Of a stretch of DNA of 64,000 nt, positions 18,158 through 26,843 are shown piece by piece (position 1 is the stretch's first letter; each line of letters opens with the position of its first letter). The position numbers and the translations under genes are program-made. The stretch comes from Paulinella micropora (taxonomy: Eukaryota > Cercozoa > Imbricatea > Euglyphida > Paulinellidae): positions 145,001-209,000 of the forward strand of contig WBZZ01000515.1 in NCBI GenBank assembly GCA_019918135.1, in the 5' to 3' direction. The notes under the pieces are model-generated. The model was not told the DNA's origin. It did not search any database and saw only the letters and a program-made list of their open reading frames with translations.

Positions 18158-18622
18158 TTATTCATTTTCAAAACACGAAATAAAATGATTGATTAATTCC
18201 TTTATTCTTATATTAATCGCCTTAATTAATAATTGATTATCATCACCCGCGACACGAATAAGCTCCTTATATCTGGCGATTATCTCATCAATTTCTTCTG
18301 CTGGGTCTGTGTCGTCGCCGTTCAAACGGTCTAGGGTCTCATTAAAAACATCAATCCTTTTTTTGTTTTTGTTCATTCGTCGGCACGGCTCGCAGTTCTT
18401 AAACCTTTTGGTTTTGTCGGTTATGAAGTCGCACCCGCACTTACAGCAAGTTTTGAAAATCAGTCGTTCAGCTGTCTGTAAATCGTCGGCGGGATTGTTA
18501 ATAATAATTTCTAGCTCGTCGCCTGTTGGGGGGCGGGGTGGCGGAGTTGGTGGTCGGCTCCTCGGGGTATGTCTCGGTGGGCGGGGTGCGGGTGTTGTTG
18601 GTGGGGGTGGCACGATCGCCAT
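18158..18622 (-). CDS. Pro-rich zinc-ribbon protein of the AT-rich element (154 aa)
   Basis: Residues 1-35 are almost only Pro, Arg and Thr (APRPPRHTPRSRPPTPPPRP). Residues ~58-85 form a four-cysteine zinc ribbon (CCKCGCDFITDKTKRF, then NCEPCRR), and the rest is helical. The layout, a disordered tail plus zinc ribbon plus helices, suggests nucleic-acid binding or transcription regulation. The ATG lies about 20 bp after ACTATAATATACGAT, a TATA-like element. The frame looks whole. The family is not recognised. Confidence 0.65.
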   Translation of the reverse strand: MAIVPPPPTTPAPRPPRHTPRSRPPTPPPRPPTGDELEIIINNPADDLQTAERLIFKTCCKCGCDFITDKTKRFKNCEPCRRMNKNKKRIDVFNETLDRLNGDDTDPAEEIDEIIARYKELIRVAGDDNQLLIKAINIRIKELINHFISCFENE

Positions 18623-18670
18623 ATCGTATATTATAGTTGAGACACTTTTTTAAAAAGGTAAAACATTTTT

Positions 18671-19033
18671 TTATATGAGGGCGACATCCTTCTCGTTGCT
18701 TTCGGCGAGCTCCACGAATTCGGGGGTGTTGGTGAATTTTAATATGATATATTTCTTCTTGTTGGCTTTTTCGGCTTCTTTTTCAACTGTCTTGAATTCA
18801 AAATTATAAAGTCCATTTTCAATGAATTTGAAATTATTCACTTTATAAAACTTAATCAACAAATCGCCAGATTGTGCGGTATATATCGGATTGTTTGCGG
18901 TGTGATATTTTTGCGATATAACAGTCTGGAGCTTTGTCATCAGTTTGAAATCATCTTTTTGAGTTCGCTTGATTTTGAATTTCAGATTTGAAAATTTATC
19001 AATTTCAAGAAACTGGACGAGGGTGAGGTTCAT
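18671..19033 (-). CDS. Unknown 120-aa protein of the AT-rich element
   Basis: An intact frame with alternating hydrophobic and charged residues typical of a small beta-rich fold (KFSNL..FKIKRTQKDDFKL, IENGLYNFEFKTVEKEAEK, KYIILKFTNTPEFVELA). The pattern and size would suit a single-stranded-DNA-binding or other OB-like protein, but no diagnostic motif is visible. It is separated from the zinc-ribbon gene by about 48 bp on the same strand and is preceded by TATAATATAC. Confidence 0.6.
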   Translation of the reverse strand: MNLTLVQFLEIDKFSNLKFKIKRTQKDDFKLMTKLQTVISQKYHTANNPIYTAQSGDLLIKFYKVNNFKFIENGLYNFEFKTVEKEAEKANKKKYIILKFTNTPEFVELAESNEKDVALI

Positions 19034-19139
19034 CGATTGAGCGATTAAACGATTAAACGATCGGGGGCGGGTATATTATACGAATAAAAAAAATCTAAAA
19101 AATAATAATTAATTATGAAACAAGAATATATATTTCAAA

Positions 19140-19450
19140 TCAAACGACTTAAACCCTTTCAACCCTTTTCAAACCCGTCCAAACCCTTTCAACACTATAC
19201 CCCCCCCCCCCCACGGGCTAAAATATGTTTTCGGCTCGGCTCCCTTTGATATCCCTTCGTTTTCATTTGCTTCAACTGCTCACCCCTCCCATCGCCTCCG
19301 TTCGTTCGTTTGATACCAATTCACCCGGGAAAATTTCATCCCCTTTTTCGGGCTCCTTTCGTTCAATTTGTATCAATTTACCCGGGAAATTTAACCCTTT
19401 TCTTATTAAAATATAACAAATGGCCGGGTAATTTCGCCCCTTAAATTCGG
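19140..19450. repeat. Intergenic repeat cluster downstream of the primase-helicase
   Basis: It contains two copies of a ~24-bp motif with core GATACCAATTCACCCGGGAA (19,311 and a variant at 19,367) and one copy of a TTATTAAAATATAACAAATG word. Both recur upstream of the gene. A tract of 14 C lies at 19,200-19,213, and a degenerate ACCCTTTCAA repeat is at 19,150-19,195. No gene is seen. Confidence 0.7.
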
Positions 19451-19515
19451 GGTTTTGGCTCGTTTGCTCATCATCAAAAAAAATAATCAAAATAATCAAA
19501 TAATCAATTAATTCA

Positions 19516-22500
19516 TTATATTTCTCGGTATGGTGTAATCAACGGCCGATATATTCCTTTATAATAAGCGGGCTCGTCTTCAAGTGTTCTAAATCGTTCA
19601 TTGTTCAAATCAATGAGTTCGTATTCGTTGCCCGTTTTCTTTATCTTAATTCCAAATTCGTCCATTAATGAAGGATTAAAGAAATCAATCATTATTTTCA
19701 AATATCTTGGGTTTGTCCCTAGGGTTTTTAGGGTCTTCGCCTTCTCTTGCTCCTTTCCGAGTATCTGGACGAGTTCCTTATGGTCTTTCTGAGTTTGTAA
19801 AAATGATTTAATTCCCGCCATCATATCATTCTTTTTGATTAATATATCAGAGTTTAATGTCTTGAAACCTAATAAATCAATCAAGCTTAAAAGTTTTTTG
19901 TGCTTCTGATATTTCGGGACATATAACATTGAGCGCACCATCGCCTCGCCTGGTTCTCTCACATATATCATTGTTTCGGTTTCCCTTAATCTGTTTTGAG
20001 ATACTTCCTTTTTAATCTCTTTGTCTCTTATTTTTTTAAGTCCTTGTTCAAATCCTTCGCAGTATATCCGACGGTGTTGAAATATTTGCTGTATCGCGAT
20101 CGGTGAGTATTCAAAGAAGAATGAAGTCTCATTTTCAAGGATGTCAGGTAATCCATATACCTTTTTTAAATAATACTTTTCTTTTGCGATTAATTCTTCG
20201 GGCGATACATCGGCGATATTTCTCCGCTGTCGCTTGTTGATATCTTTCAATTCTTCGGCCCTAAGATTTGGGGCTTCTGCTTTTTCTTTGGCTCCCTTCT
20301 CATCGTTCCTAATTTTAGCATCTTTGAATTCTTGCTTGATTTGCTTTTTTTCGGTTTGTGAGATATCAAAATCCAAATATTCGCATTTGATACCCTCCAC
20401 GACTTGAAGGTTTATGAAGTCCCGCACGAATGTCTTTTTCTCGTTTGATTGTTTGATTTTAAAATCCACGATTTCACATACAAACGGGTTTGTTATCAGT
20501 TGGATATGGTCATATTTGTTATATTTGATATTACAAACACCCGCGATTTGAATAAGGACTTGTTCCATTGATTTCTTTGAAATGTGCTTTCGGTTAATTC
20601 TGATATAATCAAAATATTCGGCTGGGTTCTCATAAATGAGGTAAGCGTTCGACATCTGGATTGATACAATGAGCTCGGTGTTTATTGGGTTTCTAACTCG
20701 CCCGAGCATTTGAGTTGAAGCGATCGCATTCGCCGACAGATTACAAAACAATCCAAATATTTGACAAATATAATTCGGGACATAAAACGAAATACCAGAT
20801 TGGACACTAGGCGAGCATATAATCACATCATAATTCAAAAATTCGGTATTAACCGCATCAAGGGCTTTTATTACGGGCTCAGTTGCGATTGTCTTTGTTT
20901 GAAGTGATAAGAAGAAGGCGGTCGGGGTTGTCCATATATATCTTCAATATTGAAGCGAGTGCTGCAACCCGTCCCGCTGAGTAATTGGTCGCGGTATAAA
21001 TCTTTTTACCTTCTTTGATTAATTTAATCATCATCTTAATTGCCCCAGGTTCGTTATCCGTAATTTTACAGGTTCGCGAGTTTTCGGTTTTAACTCCATA
21101 ATATAACGAAACAACAGCATTTTTGAATTTGCGATCGAAAGCAGTCTTTACAAATTCAATATTTCTTATATTCTTGATATATTCAATATTCTCGGCTTTA
21201 AGGTTCGCATCAAGAAGCAAAATTTGCTTACTTCGTTGAATTATTCTTTTGAATTTGTTGAGATTGCGGTCCAGGTTGTTTTGTCTTAGAAAGCTGTCTG
21301 AGTAAAAATGTTCAAGCAGTTGGTGGGCTTCATCAATGATAACGATATCGTATATTTCGCGCTCGCTTCTGTGGATTGAGTCCAGTTGAATGGCTAAACA
21401 GTAATGTTTGAATATAATTGTTCTTGTTTTAATATCAAGATATATTTCAAAACCGAGGCCTTTGAGTTCTTCCACGAATTTCTTCGCTAAGCTTATACGG
21501 CTTGAAATCAATAACACTGATATCTTCGGCCCGTCATATCCGTCGGCTTTGCTTATTTGGTCCAATATGGTCAGTATCATAACAAACAATTAGGTTTTGC
21601 CTGTCCCCTTTGGTGATTTTATCGCGATAATATCCGCCTTCTTTTGAAGGATTTCATTTTTGATATGTTCATCTTCTGATATGAATTTTGAAGTATCAAT
21701 TGCTTTGGGTCCAAAGCCCGCTTCTTTGAATTCGGCTTTATCTGCTTCAATCAGTTCATTGACATATGAAGGGCTTGAAGCTTCAATCAAGATATCTTTC
21801 AACACTTGCCGATTTGTCAGTCGCTCGGCTTGTTTCGCTTCCTGATTTTCTTCATTGGTTAGCCGTTCAAAGGTCTTGTTCTCCTTACAACATCCAAGAT
21901 AAACGGCTCCCGTGTCGCGGTGATAAATCAATATATCTGTGCCGTCTCTGGTGTGTTCGCGATTACATAACAAGCAAAATGAAGATTTCAACCGTCTAAA
22001 ATATAAAATCAATTTGTTTATTCCTTGATTTTCTGATTTCTTGAATTTGTTATTCGCGGATATCTCTGGCTTCTTGGCCTTGAATACTTTTAATATTTCA
22101 GTGATAAGCTCATATTCTTCGTCCTCGGGTATGTCTTCGGGTATGTCTTCGGGTATGTCTTCGGGTATGTCTTCTTCGGGTATGGGTTGCTCGGGCTCAT
22201 CTTCCTCTGGCTCGTTGGGTATCGGCTCCTTTCGCTCCCTCGTTTTTGCCTCGGGTTCGTCGTTTTCAATAATAAGCTCGCCCGCATAAATCAAGTAATC
22301 ACGATATTCTTCAACACTCACGGCGATCGGGCTGAGTGTCATTGAATTGACGGGTATGAATGGCCGATTTTCGCCGTGCTTGGTCGTATATAATAAACGA
22401 AACAATTGCCTTTTTCCCGCGGTTGAATAAACTGCTTTATCAAATTTGAGCTCATATTCTTCAATCAGTTCTTTGATTTCTCTCGGGTCATTAAATGAGG

Positions 22501-22813
22501 TTTCTTTGCTTATAATGTGGAATGAAGTCTTTCGGCTCTTGTTTGCGATTTTTACCTTTGCGAGTTTGCGATCAATTTGAAACATTAAACAAAATAAATT
22601 GATTTGTTCATTTATGATTTTTAAGTGTTCGGCCTCGGTTTTGTCTTCCTCGTGGTTCAAATCAAAATCAGCATATAAGAAGACACGGCCGTTAAGGTTC
22701 TCATACATCTCGCACGGCTTGCCCGCTTTGTGTCTTGCGATAATAAATTCAATTAAGCCGTCATCAATTTCAATGTATGTGGTATCGGATAACGAAGTCG
22801 CGATTTCAATCAT
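19516..22813 (-). pseudogene. Archaeo-eukaryotic primase fused to origin-binding-protein-type SF2 helicase, broken
   Basis: The locus spans about 1,100 codons. The N-terminal ~190 residues form a herpes/pox-type archaeo-eukaryotic primase: LYADFDL (catalytic Asp pair), KTSFHII (Ser-x-His) and VYSTAGKRQLFRLLY (Arg). A Cys/His zinc motif follows (FCLLCNREH, LGCC). The SF2 helicase half has IAIKSPKGTGKT (Walker A), IIDEAHQLLEHF (DEAH), LLLDANLKAENI, a motif V CSPSVQSGISF and motif VI QMLGRVRNP. This is the Herpes_ori_bp signature shared by herpesvirus UL9 and by many giant-virus, virophage and Polinton-like replicons. A C-terminal ~300 residues are of unknown fold. An acidic EDIPEDIPEDIPED tract lies between primase and helicase. 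About two breaks are visible. It probably primes and unwinds replication of the element. Confidence 0.85.
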
Positions 22814-22984
22814 TCTCAGTTTTATATATTGGGTATGATTATTTAGAATAAAAATAAATAATTAATTATAAATTATAAATTCAACGATAACCGCATACAA
22901 CAAAAAGCCCCACGGTATCAAATGGGATAAGTTGATCAGATTAGCCCGTTCAGGCTAAAATGTGTTTTGAAAATTGTTTTGTGA

Positions 22985-23310
22985 TTGGTTGGGCTTTGGT
23001 TCTTGTTGCTCGTGTTGTCTGCTCGCTTCTCCAATCGGCTCCGTTTGCTCATTTGATACCAATCCACCCGGGAAATTTTCGGGGCTCCAATCGCCTCCGT
23101 TCGTTCGTTTGATACCAATCTACCCAGGAAATTGAACCCTTTTCTTATTAAAATATAACAAATGGCCGGGTAGTTTCAACCCTTTTTTTTTGGGGTTTTG
23201 GTTCGTTTCCTCATTGGTTCAATTTTGTTGTCTCGTGTTGTCTGCTCGCTCCTCCAATCGGCTCCGTTTGCTCATTTGATATCAATTCACCCGGGAAAAT
23301 TGTCAGGTTG
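22985..23310. repeat. Intergenic repeat cluster upstream of the primase-helicase (candidate origin)
   Basis: It carries three copies of the GATACCAATTCACCCGGGAA-type motif (23,053, 23,108, 23,275) and a copy of TTATTAAAATATAACAAATG (about 23,145), matching the cluster at 19,310-19,435. The repeats bracket the only replication gene, which is why an origin or shared regulator-binding site is plausible. Confidence 0.6.
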
Positions 23311-23344
23311 TTCAAAAAAAAGGATTATTTGAGTATATAAAGGT

Positions 23345-23792
23345 TTAATATGCTCGCACCGCCCTCGCCGTTAATTTGAGAATATCGTCTCTGGCTTGTG
23401 GGTCAATGTTATATTTTTCAATGAGTTCGTTTATGAGTGCGATTTTGCGGTTGTATGTGGTCTTATATGCCCCGTATAATTTGCAATTTGTGGGTGCCGT
23501 TCTCTGGCGCGTATGTCTTCCGCGGTCGCTTTGATATCGCTCGCCTGAGTTCTGGGTCAGGGTGTTCAAATTGTCGCACATAAAGCCGACAGTATTGGGG
23601 CTTTTTTATGGCTTGGACACGGGTGTTGATGCCTTGGGCCTTGTATTGTTGGCGGAGTTCCTTTTGTCGGTGTTTTATGACTTGCGGGTCGGTCGTGTTG
23701 ATAATCTCGCTGTCAATGGCTGGATGCTCGGCGGGTTTTGGTGTTGTGTCCTTCGGTGTGGTCTCGAATATGGTCTCGGGTTTGTCGGTCAT
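23345..23792 (-). pseudogene. Small basic protein locus of the AT-rich element
   Basis: The locus starts at a methionine near 23,792 (MTDKPETIFETTPKDTTPK), directly after a TATATTATAA promoter-like stretch. It encodes a disordered acidic/Thr-rich start and a basic, helical remainder (KHRQKELRQQYKAQGINTR, YNRKIALINELIEKYNID). It looks broken about once. The family is not recognised. A DNA-binding role is possible from composition alone. Confidence 0.5.
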
Positions 23793-23866
23793 TTTTGTAT
23801 GTCGTATATATTATAATAAATAAAAAAACTTGAAATATTAAATAATAAATTGCGGTGTGTTAAAAG

Positions 23867-24109
23867 ATGCCGAGAATAAAGCCTCATATTATGAGAATTG
23901 AGGAGAATTTGGTCGCCCCTTGCGGGTTCATTGTGCTTGGTTCTGGGTGTCGCAATGTTCAATTTAAGAAAAAAATCCATATGAAAAAATGCGAGATTTG
24001 TCAGAGTAAGCCGTCGGGAGTTGGCTCTCGTGTGTTTGAGCTGTGCGACATTCGGGACGGCTCGCCGATTGTTTCAATTGAAAGATTACAAAAAATAATC
24101 AAAAAATGA
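23867..24109 (+). CDS. Small zinc-binding-like protein (80 aa)
   Basis: A plus-strand open frame with two Cys pairs (PCGFIVLGSGC and MKKCEICQSK), suggestive of a zinc site. It is divergently arranged to the locus at 23,345-23,792, with about 75 bp of TATA-rich DNA between them. Its stop abuts the stop of the minus-strand locus at 24,112. The family is not recognised. Confidence 0.5.
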   Translation: MPRIKPHIMRIEENLVAPCGFIVLGSGCRNVQFKKKIHMKKCEICQSKPSGVGSRVFELCDIRDGSPIVSIERLQKIIKK

Positions 24110-24111
24110 CA

Positions 24112-24540
24112 TTATGATATTAAATTCAATATTGCCTTTTGTGTTTGTTTGATTTGGTCTTCGTGTTTGATGATTTGCTTGTCGAGCTCATTTAATAACA
24201 AAATAATCGCGTGTATTTTTTGCTTTGTGTTCTTTCGTGCTGTCTCCACTTTTTGAAGTCGGTGCTCATTGATGACTTCTTCAAGGTGTTGGCCCGTTCC
24301 TTCTTGTTGTTCGTTCTTAATCAGTTTGTTTTGTAATTCGTTTATTCGTTCCAATCGTTCCAATATTTCCTTTTGCTTTCTTTCTTCCTCCCGCTTTTTC
24401 TTTCGTTCTCGTGTTGGCTTTTGTTCTGCGGTTCTGTCTCTGGTTCCACATGTTACACATAAGGCCCGCCCTTCAGTCTTAGGATACCACCGACAACGAG
24501 AGCAAAAATTTGTTCTTTATTGCCTCCATTGTTGCCCGAT
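24112..24540 (-). pseudogene. Zinc-ribbon plus coiled-coil protein locus
   Basis: The clear part (24,363-24,112) is a long coiled coil (ERINELQNKLIKNEQQEG, ILLLNELDKQIIKHEDQIKQ). The sequence before it encodes CxxC...CxxC text (FCSRCRWYPK, ALCVTCGTRDR) and a basic stretch (RERKKKREEERKQKE). This suggests an N-terminal zinc ribbon joined to a helix, as in small viral transcription regulators. It looks broken about once. A TATATATA-rich promoter lies near 24,545-24,560. Confidence 0.45.
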
Positions 24541-24688
24541 TTCTTGCCGTTTTGTTTATATATATAAGCTAACAAAAAGAAACGAAAGATATTTTTTTTT
24601 CTTCTAAAAAATTATATTAAATATATATAAAAGTTATCTGAAAAAACTCAACTAATAAAACAAAAAAAGGCTAATATATATAAGCACG

Positions 24689-25072
24689 ATGATGACGAGC
24701 GAAACACGAAACGACCACCAACTGAGACGAGAGGCCGAGAGCTGTCTGCCTCGTGTGATGTTTGAAATCGTTGATGATTACCTCGGGGCCCACGACTGCC
24801 GATATTGTGGAAAAAAGTCCCTGTGTGTCCGCGGGTTTATAATTGCGAATACGAGCACTGAAAACCGACCGCGACCCAGTAAGGGATTATATTCATATAA
24901 ATGGGCTTCAATGTGTGATGAGCAATTTATGAGAGACCGAACAAATATGATGATGAAATTGTTGAAAGGTTGGAATATTTGCTTTATTGGACATAATGAT
25001 TATAAACATTCAAATCCCGCGATATCAAATTTAAGAACAAAGTATTTTAAAGATGCCCCATATGAAATTTAG
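24689..25072 (+). CDS. Unknown 127-aa protein with CxxC motif
   Basis: An intact frame that starts 12 bp after TATATATAAGCACG. It has a CRYCGKKSLCVR zinc-knuckle-like motif at about residues 37-48, and the C-terminal half is aromatic and folded-looking (YSYKWASMCDEQF, NICFIGHNDYKH). It is the last gene of the AT-rich block. The family is not recognised. Confidence 0.55.
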   Translation: MMTSETRNDHQLRREAESCLPRVMFEIVDDYLGAHDCRYCGKKSLCVRGFIIANTSTENRPRPSKGLYSYKWASMCDEQFMRDRTNMMMKLLKGWNICFIGHNDYKHSNPAISNLRTKYFKDAPYEI

Positions 25073-25080
25073 GGCTTCAA

Positions 25081-25690
25081 TATGCCGATTTTTAACTCTT
25101 GAATTCATTAAGATAAAACTAAACATTCGACAATCTTGGGGGTATCCCTTTTTCCGAAATTTTCGATGAAGTATATGGATTTTTTTGAAAACGTGTGGAA
25201 ATGAAAGGAAATCAATTCACTGATTGCAGAACATATAAAAATAATATTAAAATATGTTTTTATTAATTGTAATACACTTTAACTTCATCTTCAGAGGTGG
25301 GCAGGAACCGGTCCGACACGGTAATTTTTCTACTTTTTCATAGTCCCGGCTACCATGAATCTATGATGATAACAATGCCGAACATGCAGAATTTGCTTTT
25401 ACTGTTTATTCTTGCTTATATTAAGCATTTTACTATATTAAGACATGGTTTTACCTTCAAAAAATTCTGTTTGCCCGCTGTGACGTACGCTGGTACGTAG
25501 AGGGGGGAGGGGGGGGGGTGGGGGGGGGGGAATGGGTCGGAGGGAGGACGCTTCACATCAGATTCTGGTGCATTATCAGAGTTAAACAAATTTCTAATTT
25601 CAGTTTTTAGAAGAAGCGTTACAGTTGCAGTTGCCCTAGACAAAAACCATTATGAAAAAAGCCGGACCCAGAAAAATTCCTTCAAAAAAA
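25081..25690. other. Transition from AT-rich element to host gene, no gene seen
   Basis: AT content falls gradually. A G-rich run with an AGGGGGGAGG pattern lies at 25,500-25,530. No terminal repeat or palindrome matching the left edge was found by eye. The 3' untranslated region of the host gene ending at 25,695 must lie in the right part. Confidence 0.6.
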
Positions 25691-25694
25691 ATAA

Positions 25695-26792
25695 TCACAT
25701 ACGACCACGTCCACGTCCACGTCCACCCGCAGCACGACGTGCGCGGCGACGTCTGCGCAAACGGATTCCTGAGTTACGCATTCTCCAACTTGCGTCGGAG
25801 CGATCTGAATCATCTACAATATGGATAGCATCATGTTAAGGAGGAGAAGAAGAAGAAGAAGAAGAAGAAGAAGAAGAAGAAGAAGAAGAAGAAGAAGAAG
25901 AAGAAGAAGAAGAAGACTAATACCATGCTTTTCTTCCTCTGAACCAGAAGATCGATCAGACGATGAGTCAGTTGATGAACTGGAAGATGAAGTATCAGAT
26001 AAGTCATCCTCTGAATCTGCCACTGGTTCTGCAGGCTGAGCAGCACCAAGCTCTTCTTCCTCAGGGAACCCACAGTCGCATCGTTCGAAATGGTTCCACG
26101 CTTGTTCAATAAGCTCTGCCTTCTTGAACTGTTTCCGATCGGAGTTTTGCGTTGCAACACCATGCATTCTCATCCATGATTTCAATTCGCTAACTACCAT
26201 CTGCTTGGACGCAAATTGCTTTTTTTCCTCTGACGATCTTAGCAACGTGAGAATTTTCCGCCAAGGCTCAGAAGCATTTCCAAATGCTAAATCCTGCTCC
26301 TGCTTTTCTTCGCTAGTAAGCTGTCTTGCACCACGCCATCTCGGGTGAGCTGGAGGACGTCCTTCATTAACAAAATAAGTGCGTGGTAAGGACAGCAGCT
26401 CTTCATCGGTCAAACGCGTAAGTGCGTTCATTTTCTCCTGTCGTTCTTGAGGCAACTCCATCCAATTTACAGGTAGCTCGTCGATAAATCGAAATTTTGC
26501 TCTCCATTCCTTGCCTTTTGCATCGACACAGGACATATGAGCAGGACGGCCGGGCAGGCCGCCTTCGAAGTAATCTCCATCCACCTCTACTCTGGTCAAA
26601 TTTCCACCTGCTAACATTTCCTCCACATGTGCTCGCTCATCCGGCCCTAGGTATTTAGTAGCCAAAGCACGAATATCCTTCTTCAGGCGCGGATTGACGA
26701 AGTAGCCGACTGGAAGCTTGGGAGGCATGTCGGTCGCTGTCATACATAGAGAGAGAGAAAGAGAGATAGATAGATAGAACGAGAGAAAGAGA

Positions 26793-26843
<51 letters not shown>

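Larger units (their letters stand above)
15770..25080. mobile_element. AT-rich virus-like/plasmid-like element with telomere resolvase and primase-helicase
   Basis: Composition changes sharply to AT-rich, intronless and compact at about 15,770 and returns to host style near 25,080. Visible parts from left to right are a palindrome, a coiled-coil gene, a telomere-resolvase-like recombinase, small ORFs with twin promoters, a zinc-ribbon protein, a primase/origin-binding helicase flanked by repeat clusters, and small zinc-binding proteins. The combination resembles replicons of Polinton-like viruses and virophages, but no capsid, packaging ATPase or protease is seen, so a plasmid-like relative is equally possible. 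It is a fossil: roughly six or more breaks are spread over four or five genes, while other frames remain open, which suggests moderate age. Terminal inverted repeats were not found by eye. Confidence 0.7.

Noticed and set aside
15770-25080. Complete Polinton or virophage
   Set aside because: No major or minor capsid, packaging ATPase, protease or family-B polymerase is seen, and no terminal inverted repeats were found. Only the replication gene type is shared.
25821-26163. Poly-Arg, poly-Phe and poly-Leu frames
   Set aside because: All come from the intronic (GAA)n tract. Splice phases show it is removed.
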